From Burkholderiales bacterium 67-32 (GTDB lineage: Bacteria > Pseudomonadota > Gammaproteobacteria > Burkholderiales > Burkholderiaceae_B): a stretch of DNA of 64,000 nucleotides. This document shows positions 27,215-36,110 of this stretch, piece by piece. The notes beneath the pieces are model-generated. The model saw only the letters and a list, made by a program, of their open reading frames with translations, had not been told where the DNA came from and searched no databases. The translations under genes and the position numbers were made by a program. How positions within the stretch are numbered: position 1 is the stretch's first letter; each line of letters starts with the position of its first letter. Where the stretch lies: positions 62,001 through 126,000 of the forward strand of contig MKUP01000027.1 in the NCBI GenBank assembly GCA_001898625.1. Reading direction: 5' to 3'.

Positions 27215-27888
27215 GCCAGAGCCGTTTTCCGTTCATGTCGCTGCCCACCGTGACGGTGGACATCGAGCGGCCCAGCCCGGCCCAGCTGGAGCAGGCCTCG
27301 GCGCTGCCCAGTTCGACCCTGCACGAAGCCGCCGGCAAGATCGGCGCGCTGCCGTCGGCGATCAAGCCGGTCCATCCCTCGTTCCGCATCTGCGGCGCCG
27401 CCGTGACGGTGCAGTCGCCGCCGGCCGACAACCTGTGGCTGCATCGCGCCATCGTCGCCGCCCGGCCGGGCGACGTGCTGGTGGTCCACGTCGGCGGGCA
27501 TTACGAGGCGGGCTACTGGGGCGAGGTCATGTCGCAGGCGGCCCGCGCCCGCGGCCTGGCGGGGCTGGTCATCGACGGCTGCGTGCGCGATGGCGCCATC
27601 CTGGAACGCTTCGGCTTTCCCGTCTTCGCGCGCGGCCTGTGCATACGGGGCACGGGCAAGGACTTCGATGCGCGCGGCTGGATCAACGCGCCGACGCTGT
27701 TCGGTGACGTGACCGTGCAGCCGGGCGACCTGATCGTCGGCGACACCGACGGCGTCGTCGCCATCCCCCGGGCCCGCGTCGACGAGGTCCTGGCCAAGGC
27801 CCGCCAGCGCGAGGAGGATGAAGCCCGCATCATCGAGCGCCTGGCGGCAGGTGAAAACTCCCTGGACATCTATAACTGGAACCGGTGA
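27211..27888 (+). CDS. RraA/HMG-CHA aldolase family, copy 3 (LigK-like)
   Basis: YWGEVMSQAARARGLAGLVIDGCVRDGAILERFGFPVFARG; ATGA overlap with copy 2. Confidence 0.88.
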   Translation: MSQSRFPFMSLPTVTVDIERPSPAQLEQASALPSSTLHEAAGKIGALPSAIKPVHPSFRICGAAVTVQSPPADNLWLHRAIVAARPGDVLVVHVGGHYEAGYWGEVMSQAARARGLAGLVIDGCVRDGAILERFGFPVFARGLCIRGTGKDFDARGWINAPTLFGDVTVQPGDLIVGDTDGVVAIPRARVDEVLAKARQREEDEARIIERLAAGENSLDIYNWNR

Positions 27889-27892
27889 CCAG

Positions 27893-29362
27893 CTATAGGA
27901 GGAAGAGCGTCGCCAGGCCCAGGAAGATAAAGAACCCCATGGTGTCGGTCGCGAAGGTCAGCAGGACCGAGGAGCCGATGGCCGGGTCCTTGCCGAAGCG
28001 GCTGCGGGTCAGGGGGACCAGCATGCCTATGCAGGCGCCGACCAGCAGGTTCAGGACCATGGCGGCCATCATGACCAGGCCGAGCGAATAGCGGCCGGAG
28101 ATCGCCCAGGCGAACAGGGCGGCCACCGCGCCGCCGCCCAATCCGACCGTCAGTGCGATTTCCAGTTCGCGGCGTACCAGCTTGCCGACGTTGGCCGCGT
28201 TGATGCGGCCCACCGCCAGCGCCCGGATGATCAGGGTCATGGTCTGGTTGCCCGAGTTGCCGCCGATGCCGGCGACGATGGACATCAGGAAGGCCAGGAT
28301 GACGATGTGGCCCACGGTGTCCTCGAAGCGCGAGGCGACGAAGGCGGCGGTCGAGGCGGTGCACAGGTTGACCAGCAGCCAGGGCGCGCGGTTGCGGATG
28401 GCCTGCGGGATGGGCGCGAAGATGTCCTCTTCCTGCAGACCGGCCTTGGACAGCGCCTGCTCGTCCGAGGCCTCGCGGATCACGTCCACCACCTCGTTCA
28501 CGGTCACGCGCCCGATCAGGCGGCCCACGGCGTCCACCACCGGCGCCGACACCAGGTCGTAGCGCTCGAACGCGGCGGCGGCCTCGTCGGCCTCGTCCAG
28601 CGGCGCCAGGGTCAGGATTTCGGTTTCCATGACGTCGACCACCTGCGTGTCGGGGTCGCTGACGATGAGGCGGTTGATGGCCAGGCTGCCCATCAGCTTG
28701 TCGTGCCGGTCGACCACGAAGATCTGGTCGGTGTGGTCGGGCAGTTCCTGCAGGCGCCGCAGGTAGCGCAGCACCACTTCCAGCGTGACGTCGTTGCGCA
28801 CGCGGACCATCTCGAAGTCCATGATGGCCCCGACCGAATCCTCGGGGTAGCTCATGACTTCGGTCAGGCGCGCGCGTTCCTCGTCGGTCAGGCCCTTCTG
28901 GACCTCGGCCACCACCTCGGGCGGCAGGTCGGGGGCCAGGTCGGCCAGCTCGTCGGCCTCGAGGTTCTCGGTCGCGGCGACCAGTTCCTCCTGGTCCATG
29001 GTCGAGATGAGCGACTCGCGGACCCAGTCGGCCACTTCGAGCAGGATCTCGCCGGCCCGTTCGGGGCGGACCAACTGCCAGACTGCCTGCCGGTCTTCCT
29101 TGGGCAGCGATTCGAGGATGAAGGCGATGTCGGCCGGATGCAGGTCCTCGAGCAGCGCGCCGAGTTCGGCGTCATGCTGGCGATGGACCAGGGCCTCGAC
29201 CAGCGGGGCGCGGGTATCGCCGGCTTCCTGCCGGTGGACCAGTTCTTCGACCAGGTGCTGGCGTCGCAGCAGTTCCTGGACATGCTCCAGGGCTTCCTGG
29301 GCATCTTCGGGCTCGAGCCGGTTGCGCTCGAGGGATTTGAGTTGGGTTGCTTGTTCGACCAT
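27893..29362 (-). CDS. mgtE: magnesium transporter MgtE
   Basis: N-domain, two CBS domains (MDFEMVRVRNDVTLEVVLRYLRRLQ), C-terminal TM helices GIGGNSGNQTMTLIIRALA. Confidence 0.95.
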   Translation of the reverse strand: MVEQATQLKSLERNRLEPEDAQEALEHVQELLRRQHLVEELVHRQEAGDTRAPLVEALVHRQHDAELGALLEDLHPADIAFILESLPKEDRQAVWQLVRPERAGEILLEVADWVRESLISTMDQEELVAATENLEADELADLAPDLPPEVVAEVQKGLTDEERARLTEVMSYPEDSVGAIMDFEMVRVRNDVTLEVVLRYLRRLQELPDHTDQIFVVDRHDKLMGSLAINRLIVSDPDTQVVDVMETEILTLAPLDEADEAAAAFERYDLVSAPVVDAVGRLIGRVTVNEVVDVIREASDEQALSKAGLQEEDIFAPIPQAIRNRAPWLLVNLCTASTAAFVASRFEDTVGHIVILAFLMSIVAGIGGNSGNQTMTLIIRALAVGRINAANVGKLVRRELEIALTVGLGGGAVAALFAWAISGRYSLGLVMMAAMVLNLLVGACIGMLVPLTRSRFGKDPAIGSSVLLTFATDTMGFFIFLGLATLFLL

Positions 29363-29616
29363 CGCGCGGGAAAACACAAGACGGCCCCGCACGGGCCTTG
29401 GGTCTGGCGCCTGACGCGGGCGGACTCAGATGGGGCTCGAACGGAGGCCGGGGAACAAAAGGCCGGCTGGTAGTAAGGGTCTAGGTCGTGGCTGTGAGGC
29501 CATACCGGGAAAGCAGCACGCATGCACTGCGAAGTTGACGACGCCGCAATTGTACGCGCGCCACATGACATTCGTCCGCGCGGCCCCGCCGGTTGGCGCG
29601 CTTGGTTGCAATTGCG

Positions 29617-30402
29617 TCACGGAATGGCCGCGCCCGGCATCCAGCGCAGCAGGCGGTCGGTGCGCGAGGCGAGATAGGCCGAGCCCCGGTTCTTGTCGTA
29701 GAAACGGGGGCGGGGCAGCATGGAAGCCAGCCGCGCGGCCTGGTAGGACGACAGGTTGGCGGCCGAGGTATTGAAATAGTGGCGTGCCGCGGCCTCGGCG
29801 CCGAAGACGCCCTCGCCCCACTCGGCGATGTTCAGGTACAGCTCCAGGATGCGCTGCTTGGTCATGACCAGCTCGATCATGTAGGTGATGACCACTTCCT
29901 GGCCCTTGCGCAGGTAGTTGCGGGAGTTGGACAGGAACAGGTTCTTGGCGACTTGCTGGGTGATGGTGGAGCCGCCGCGCATGGGCCGCGAAGGCGGCTT
30001 GCGGCCGCGCGCCATCGCGCGTTCGGTCGCTTCGGCCAACTGGCGGTTGTGGTCGTAGGCCTTCTCGACCGCGTTCCAGTCTATGCCGCCATGTTCCAGG
30101 AAATTGGCGTCCTCGGCGGCCACGGCGGCGCGCTTGAGGTTGTTGCTGATGCGGCCGTAGTCCGCCCACTGGTAGCTCAGGCGCCGGTGGGGATCGCGCT
30201 CCTGCAAGCGCGACAGCTCGCTGCGCATGACCGAGGTCGTGCCCGGCGGCATATAGGCATACCAGAGCACCCAGCCGAACAGCCAGACCTGATATAGCAG
30301 CACCAGCGCCACCGCGGCCAGCACCAGGCGCATGGCCATGCCCGTGGCACGGACGGCCAGCGAGCGGCGGCGGATGGGGCGCGCGGGGCGGCGGGGAGGC
30401 AT
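29617..30402 (-). CDS. mtgA: monofunctional biosynthetic peptidoglycan transglycosylase
   Basis: AAVAAEDANFLEHGGIDWNAVEKA, GGSTITQQVAKNLFLS. Confidence 0.95.
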   Translation of the reverse strand: MPPRRPARPIRRRSLAVRATGMAMRLVLAAVALVLLYQVWLFGWVLWYAYMPPGTTSVMRSELSRLQERDPHRRLSYQWADYGRISNNLKRAAVAAEDANFLEHGGIDWNAVEKAYDHNRQLAEATERAMARGRKPPSRPMRGGSTITQQVAKNLFLSNSRNYLRKGQEVVITYMIELVMTKQRILELYLNIAEWGEGVFGAEAAARHYFNTSAANLSSYQAARLASMLPRPRFYDKNRGSAYLASRTDRLLRWMPGAAIP

Positions 30403-30403
30403 G

Positions 30404-31243
30404 TCAGGACGATAGCAGCTGGCGCAGCGCGGCCAGCACCGGCGCCGGATCGGGCCGCACGCCGCGCCAGATGTGGAAGCTCTCGGCTGCCTGGCCGACC
30501 AGCATGCCCAGGCCGTCGGCGGTGGCCGAGGCGCCGTCGGCCACCGCCTGGCGTAGGAAGGCGGTGGGGCGGGCGGCGTACATCAGGTCGTAGGCCATCG
30601 CGCCCGGGGCGTAGGCGCCGGCGGGCAGGGGCGGGGCCTGGTCGTCCAGGCTGCTGGCGGTGGCGTTGATCACGAGGTCCCAGCCACCGCTGGCCGGCAG
30701 GTCGGCATAGCCGCTGCCTCGCAGCGTGGCCTGCCCGGCCGGGAACGCGGCCGCCAGTTCCTCGGCGCGGGCCGCCGTGCGGTTGGCGATGTCGATGCGG
30801 GCGCAGCCGGCCTCGATCAGCGGCAGCAGGATGCCGCGCGCGGCGCCGCCAGCCCCGGCCAGCAGCACGCGCGCACCGGCCAGGCGCGCGCCCAGCCGCC
30901 GCAGGTCGGCGATCAGGCCGACGCCGTCGGTATTGCAGCCGTGCAGCCGTCCGTCGGCCATCCACAGCGTGTTGACCGCCCCGGCCGCCATGGCGCGGGG
31001 GCTCAGGTGGGCGCGGGCCAGTTCGAAGGCCTGCAGCTTGAAGGGGACGGTCACGTTCAGCCCGCCGCCGCCCGCCGCGAAGAATCCGGCCACCTGGGCG
31101 GCGAAGTCGTCGACGGGCGCGCAGATGGCCTCGTAGGTGAGGTCCTGGCCGGTCTGCTGGGCGAACCGCGCGTGTATCCAGGGCGATTTGCTGTGGGCAA
31201 CGGGGTTGCCGATGACGGCGTAGCGGGTGGGAGCGGAGGACAT
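30404..31243 (-). CDS. aroE: shikimate dehydrogenase
   Basis: YAVIGNPVAHSKSPWIH, GGGGLNVTVPFK, NTDGVGL. Confidence 0.96.
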   Translation of the reverse strand: MSSAPTRYAVIGNPVAHSKSPWIHARFAQQTGQDLTYEAICAPVDDFAAQVAGFFAAGGGGLNVTVPFKLQAFELARAHLSPRAMAAGAVNTLWMADGRLHGCNTDGVGLIADLRRLGARLAGARVLLAGAGGAARGILLPLIEAGCARIDIANRTAARAEELAAAFPAGQATLRGSGYADLPASGGWDLVINATASSLDDQAPPLPAGAYAPGAMAYDLMYAARPTAFLRQAVADGASATADGLGMLVGQAAESFHIWRGVRPDPAPVLAALRQLLSS

Positions 31244-32229
31244 CAGCCGGGTTTCGCGAGTAGCTTGTCGTTGGTGAAGTACCAGGTGCGCGTGATGGCC
31301 AGTACGTCGGTGTCGCGCGCGACCTGGGGCGGAAACGGAGCGAACGGCGTGGCCAGCGCGACGATGCGCCTGGCCGCGTCGTTGAGTATTTTATGTTCCG
31401 AAGGCTTGTCGATGTCCATGCGTTCGACGGTGCCGTCGCTGCGTATATATACCGTCATGCGCAGGGAGCCGTACACCTTGCCGCGGGCCGCCGCCGGATA
31501 GTTCTGGTTGCCCAGCGTCTCGACCCGCTGCCGCCATTGCTCGACGTACACCGCGAAGCGGTATTCCGAGGTGGACGGGGCGAAGAAGTGCCGGCGCGGG
31601 CGCTTGTTGTAATCGTCGACGCGCTGGGAGATCTCGGCGAACTGGCGGGCGAGCTGCTCCGCCCGGACCTGGGTGGGATTGCGCTCGGCGGCGGGGGCGC
31701 CCAGCGGGCCGGGAGGCGTGGGTGCCTGGCCGTGGTCGCGCGACAGCGAGGCGGTCAGGCGGCGCTGCTCGGCTTCCAGCGCGGCCTGGCGCTGCTGCAG
31801 TTCGGCCAGCAGCTTGCCGTCGCGGCTGGCGGCCGCGTGCGGCACCGGCGCCTTGGCATGCCCGGACGCGGCATCGCCGCCGCCATCGCTGGCGACCTGG
31901 GCCCGCAGTTGGGCCTGGGCCGGGGCGTGGCCGGTGCCGGCGTTGAGCAGCACCACTTCCAGTCCGTCGTCGCGCTCGGGGCGCGTGGGCCGGGGCGCGG
32001 TGAAATGCAGCGCGAACAGGATGAGGTGGGCGAACAGCGAGATCGCCAGGGCACTCATCAGATAACGCCGGTCGGGGCGGGTGGTCCAGTCCTCGGCCAG
32101 TTGGTCGAGGACGCGCGCGCCGGCGCGCCGAAGCCGGCGCGGCAGCGGATCCTGCGTGGAAGAAGGCCGGGGGCCGGAGGCCGCGGGCTTGCCGTCAGGG
32201 GGGAGGGGGGGGGCGGGGGGATGCGACAC
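31243..32229 (-). CDS. TonB-family C-terminal domain protein (energy transducer-like)
   Basis: Single N-terminal TM, coiled-coil middle, C-terminal NYPAAARGKVYGSLRMTVYIRSDGTVERMDIDKPSEHKILNDAA. Confidence 0.8.
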   Translation of the reverse strand: MSHPPAPPLPPDGKPAASGPRPSSTQDPLPRRLRRAGARVLDQLAEDWTTRPDRRYLMSALAISLFAHLILFALHFTAPRPTRPERDDGLEVVLLNAGTGHAPAQAQLRAQVASDGGGDAASGHAKAPVPHAAASRDGKLLAELQQRQAALEAEQRRLTASLSRDHGQAPTPPGPLGAPAAERNPTQVRAEQLARQFAEISQRVDDYNKRPRRHFFAPSTSEYRFAVYVEQWRQRVETLGNQNYPAAARGKVYGSLRMTVYIRSDGTVERMDIDKPSEHKILNDAARRIVALATPFAPFPPQVARDTDVLAITRTWYFTNDKLLAKPG

Positions 32230-32246
32230 CCCGCGATTGTAAAGCG

Positions 32247-33197
32247 TCAGGCGGGAGCGGATGGCCGCACGGCGTAGCGCGGCGGGCGGCCCGCAAGGCC
32301 GTCTTCCAGGCTCTCGAGCATCATGTCGAGCTGCACCAGGATGGCGGCGGGCGAGCGGCCCGAGATGTGGGGCGTCAGCACGACGTTGTCCATGCCCGCC
32401 AGCTCGGCCAGCAGCGCGGCGGGCGGCTCGGGCTCTTCCTCGAGCACGTCCAGGCCGGCGCCGGCCAGTTGTCCGGCGCGCAGCGCCTCCAGCAGGTCGT
32501 CGGTCTTGAGCACCGATCCGCGCGCGACGTTGATGACGACGCCGCCGGGCCCCAGAGCCTGGAACATCTCGCGGTTCAACAGGTGGCGCGTGCGCGGGCC
32601 GCCAGGGCAGCAGGCGAACAGGAAATCGCTGTTGCGGGCGAGTTCCAGCGGGTCGGCGTAGTAGGTCCCCGGCGCGCCGGGCTTGGGGGACGGGTTGTGG
32701 TAGCCGATGTCGGCCCCGCAGGCGGCGGCGCGGTCGGCCACCATCCGGCCGATCTGGCCCAGGCCGATGACGCCCACCCGGGACTTGTTCAGGCTGGGGC
32801 GGGGCGCGCGCAGCGAGGTCCAGGCTTCGCCGCGGGCCAGCCGGTTGCCCAGGGCGCGCAGGCCGCGCGCGACCGCGAGGGCGAGGCCGATCGCATGGTC
32901 GGCCACCGTGGCGGCATTGGCGCCGGGGGCGTTCGTGACCACGATGCCCCGGGCATGGGCGCCGGCGATGTCGATGTTCTCGGTGCCCGCGCCCATGGAA
33001 CAGATCACGCGCAGCCGGGGCAGCTTGTCCATTTGCGCGGCGGTCAGGCCGATCGATCCATTGGTGACCACCGCTTCGACGTCGGCGGTGGCGCCGTCGC
33101 CGAAGTCCGATGCGCTTTCGTGCAGGTGATAGTGGCGCGCGATACCGTCGCGCAGCGCGGGCGGCAGGGGAATGGTGGTCAGGACGTGTCGGGTCAT
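32247..33197 (-). CDS. D-isomer-specific 2-hydroxyacid dehydrogenase
   Basis: VGVIGLGQIGRMVADRA, VINVARGSVLKTDDLLEAL, NVVLTPHISGRS. Confidence 0.93.
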   Translation of the reverse strand: MTRHVLTTIPLPPALRDGIARHYHLHESASDFGDGATADVEAVVTNGSIGLTAAQMDKLPRLRVICSMGAGTENIDIAGAHARGIVVTNAPGANAATVADHAIGLALAVARGLRALGNRLARGEAWTSLRAPRPSLNKSRVGVIGLGQIGRMVADRAAACGADIGYHNPSPKPGAPGTYYADPLELARNSDFLFACCPGGPRTRHLLNREMFQALGPGGVVINVARGSVLKTDDLLEALRAGQLAGAGLDVLEEEPEPPAALLAELAGMDNVVLTPHISGRSPAAILVQLDMMLESLEDGLAGRPPRYAVRPSAPA

Positions 33198-33248
33198 GGG
33201 GGGTTCCAGGGATGGGCGGTGCGCCGCGCGCGGCGCATGGGGACCGTT

Positions 33249-33656
33249 TCAGCCGGCCGGCTTGACTTCCTTCACGGCGCCCTTCCAGCCATTTTCCGTG
33301 ATGTCGAAGACCGTGCCGTCCGGCATCCGGTATTTGACCTCATAAAACACGTTGGGGTCGGTTTCCTTGCGGCCGGTCAGGTAGGTGCCGCCGGCTTCGG
33401 TGATGCGCTTCTCGGCGGCTTCCAGGTCGTCGACCCACATGCCGAAGTGGATCACGCCGCGCACGTCCTTCAGGCCCGCGTAGCCGGGCACGGTCTCGTT
33501 GGCGAAGTTCAGCAGCGCCACGTTCATGACGCCGTCCGTCATGTAGACGCCCCGCATGGCCTTGCCGGCGCGCGTCATGCCAAAGGCTTTTTCGAAGAAT
33601 TGGGCGGCGGCTTCGGGATCTTCCACCGAGAGGGCGATGTGCCTGAGTTTTTCCAT
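33249..33656 (-). CDS. VOC/glyoxalase-family protein
   Basis: LRHIALSVEDPEAAAQFFEKAFGM ... GVIHFGMWVDDLEAAEKRI. Confidence 0.9.
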   Translation of the reverse strand: MEKLRHIALSVEDPEAAAQFFEKAFGMTRAGKAMRGVYMTDGVMNVALLNFANETVPGYAGLKDVRGVIHFGMWVDDLEAAEKRITEAGGTYLTGRKETDPNVFYEVKYRMPDGTVFDITENGWKGAVKEVKPAG

Positions 33657-33701
33657 GAGTGCTCCTGGTCGTTCAAGGGATCAAAAATGGGGCTTCCCAT
33701 T

Positions 33702-33738
33702 TTTTGGTGTTCCATTCTATATTACAGGTATACCAAAA
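33702..33738. promoter_or_regulatory. operator-like motif B region between VOC gene and Bug gene
   Basis: TTTTGGT (33702-33708) ... GGTATACCAAAA (33727-33738). Confidence 0.5.
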
Positions 33739-33874
33739 TTAGAAAAGGATTTTTGTTGTTGGTTTATTGAATACCTAAAATTGATTTGGCATGTAAGTTG
33801 CATCGAATGTCTCCGTGTGACCCGGCGCCTCGGGCGAGTGCGTCATGGGCCACCCCACCAATCTGGAGCTCGGA

Positions 33875-34867
33875 ATGAAAAAGCAACGCAGGTCTTGCAT
33901 GAAGGCGGGGGCCGTGGCCCTGGCCATGGCGGCATCGGGGGCGGCGTTCACGGCCGGCGCGGCCGCACCCTCCTGGCCGGTGCGGCCGATCACCATCGTG
34001 GTGCCCTATGCACCGGGCGGCAACACCGATCTGATGGCGCGCCTGATCGGCGATCAGCTCGCCAAGGCCCTGCACGTGCCGGTGGTGGTCGACAACAAGG
34101 CGGGGGCGGCGGGCCTGATCGCGGCGGAGTACGTGGCGCGTTCGCCGGCCGACGGCTACACCTTGTTCATGGGCACGCTCACGCAGATATCCACGGCGCC
34201 GTTCACCAACAAGATCCGCTATGACCCGGTGAAGGACTTCGTGCCCATCGCCAACGTGGGCGGCAATCCGTTCGTGATCACGGTCAACGCGCGCGTGCCG
34301 GCACGGGACGTGCAGGAACTGATCGCCTATGCCAAGAAGAATCCCGGCAAGCTCAACATGGGGAACGCCGGCGTGGGCGGGCTGACGCACCTGTCGGCCC
34401 TGGTCTTCGCCAAGTACACGGGCATCGACGTGGTGGAAGTGCCGTACAAGGGGGCGTCGCTGGCGCTGGGCGACGTGGTGGCCGGCCAGATCGACATGTA
34501 TTCCGGCAACCTGTCCGAGGTCGTACCCTATGCCCGCGATCCGCGCGTGCGGCTGCTGGGCGTGTCCAGCAGGAACCGGGTCAAGCAGCTGCCGGACGTG
34601 CCGGCGCTGGCCGAATCGGTGTCAGGCATTCCGGAGGTCGAGACCTGGAACGGGCTGCTGGGGCCTGCCGGGATGCCGGCGGAGGCCGTGGACCGGATCG
34701 CCGGCGCGGTGCTGGCGGCCCTGGCCGAGCCCGCCTTCCGCAAGAAGCTGGAAGATGCCGGCATCACCCCGTTGCCCGAAGCCAAGGAGCAGTTCGCCCA
34801 GCGCATCCGGCGCGACATCGAAGTGTGGAAGCCGATGATCGAAATGGCCGGCATCAAACCCGAATAA
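33875..34867 (+). CDS. Bug/TctC-family substrate-binding protein
   Basis: PVRPITIVVPYAPGGNTDLMARLIGDQLAKAL; C-terminal AGIKPE; start may alternatively be 33845. Confidence 0.93.
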   Translation: MKKQRRSCMKAGAVALAMAASGAAFTAGAAAPSWPVRPITIVVPYAPGGNTDLMARLIGDQLAKALHVPVVVDNKAGAAGLIAAEYVARSPADGYTLFMGTLTQISTAPFTNKIRYDPVKDFVPIANVGGNPFVITVNARVPARDVQELIAYAKKNPGKLNMGNAGVGGLTHLSALVFAKYTGIDVVEVPYKGASLALGDVVAGQIDMYSGNLSEVVPYARDPRVRLLGVSSRNRVKQLPDVPALAESVSGIPEVETWNGLLGPAGMPAEAVDRIAGAVLAALAEPAFRKKLEDAGITPLPEAKEQFAQRIRRDIEVWKPMIEMAGIKPE

Positions 34868-34885
34868 CCCAGGAGGAGGATCATC

Positions 34886-36103
34886 ATGCAAGCAGACAAG
34901 CAGCGCGTTCTCATTGTCGGGGCCGGCCCCGTGGGCATGGTGTGCGCGCTGGCGCTGAACCGGCAGGGCATACCGGTGACCGTGTTCGAGCAGGAGCCAG
35001 GCCCGGTCAAGGACCAGCGCGCCGCGTCCATCCACCCGACCACGCTGGAAATGCTGGATGAACTGGACGTGACCCGGACCATCGTGCCGCGCGGTCTGGT
35101 TTCCGAGACCTACCAGTACCACGACCGGGTCAGCGGGAAGCTGATCGCGGAGTTCGACCTGCGCGGGATGGCGGATGTCTTCCGCTTCCCCTTCGTGCTG
35201 CAGTACGAGCAGTACAAGCTGACGGGCGATATCGCGCAGCAGTATGCCGACGAGTCGGATTTCGACGTACGCTACGGGCATGCGGTCGAGCAGGTCGAGG
35301 AGCATGCCGACCACGTCGAGATCATGGCCCGGGGGCCCGACGGCATCCGGCGCTATCGCGGCGCCTACCTGATCGGCGCCGACGGCGGTCGCAGCACGGT
35401 GCGCAAGGCGGCCGGCATCCCGTTCGAAGGCTTCACCTACCAGGAACGTTTCATCAAGATCGCCACCAGCTTCGATTTCCAGGGGGCCCATCCTGACTAC
35501 GCCTATCGCAACTATTTCTCCGACCCGGACGAGTGGTGCAACCTGTTCAAGGTCAGGGGCGAGGCCGGGGAAGGGCTATGGCGTGCCATCTTCCCGACCC
35601 GCGTGGACGAGTCCGAGGAAGAGGCGCTGAGCGAGCGGGGGGTCGAGGCCAGGCTGCAGAAGTTCTTTCCCAAGGCCGGGCGCTATGAGGTCGCCTATTG
35701 CAACGTGTACGGCGTGAACCAGCGCGTGGCGCAGACCTTCCGGCGCGGCCGGCTGCTGTTGGCCGGCGACGCCGCGCACGTCAACAATCCCATCGGCGGC
35801 ATGGGCATGAACGGCGGCATCCACGACGCCATCAACCTGGCCGGCAAGCTGGGCTCGGTGCTGCGGGGGGCGGACGACGCGCTCCTGGATCAGTACAGCC
35901 GCCAGCGGCGCCATGCCGCGGTGGCCTTCGTGCAGGCGCAGACCATCGCCAACAAGAAAATGCTGGAAGAAAAAGACGAGCCCAGCCGCCAGAAGAAATT
36001 CGAAGAGCTGGCTCGCATCGCGGAGGATCCGGCGGGCGCGCGGCAGTACATGCGCCGCGCCTCGCTGCTGGAGAGCCTGGAAACCGCCAATGCCATCACC
36101 TGA
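34886..36103 (+). CDS. FAD-dependent aromatic monooxygenase (class A, MhpA/PheA-like)
   Basis: VLIVGAGPVGMVCALALNRQGIPVTVFE; LIGADGGRSTVRK; LLAGDAAHVNNPIGGMGMNGGIHDAINLAGKL. Confidence 0.93.
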   Translation: MQADKQRVLIVGAGPVGMVCALALNRQGIPVTVFEQEPGPVKDQRAASIHPTTLEMLDELDVTRTIVPRGLVSETYQYHDRVSGKLIAEFDLRGMADVFRFPFVLQYEQYKLTGDIAQQYADESDFDVRYGHAVEQVEEHADHVEIMARGPDGIRRYRGAYLIGADGGRSTVRKAAGIPFEGFTYQERFIKIATSFDFQGAHPDYAYRNYFSDPDEWCNLFKVRGEAGEGLWRAIFPTRVDESEEEALSERGVEARLQKFFPKAGRYEVAYCNVYGVNQRVAQTFRRGRLLLAGDAAHVNNPIGGMGMNGGIHDAINLAGKLGSVLRGADDALLDQYSRQRRHAAVAFVQAQTIANKKMLEEKDEPSRQKKFEELARIAEDPAGARQYMRRASLLESLETANAIT

Positions 36104-36110
36104 GGACACC

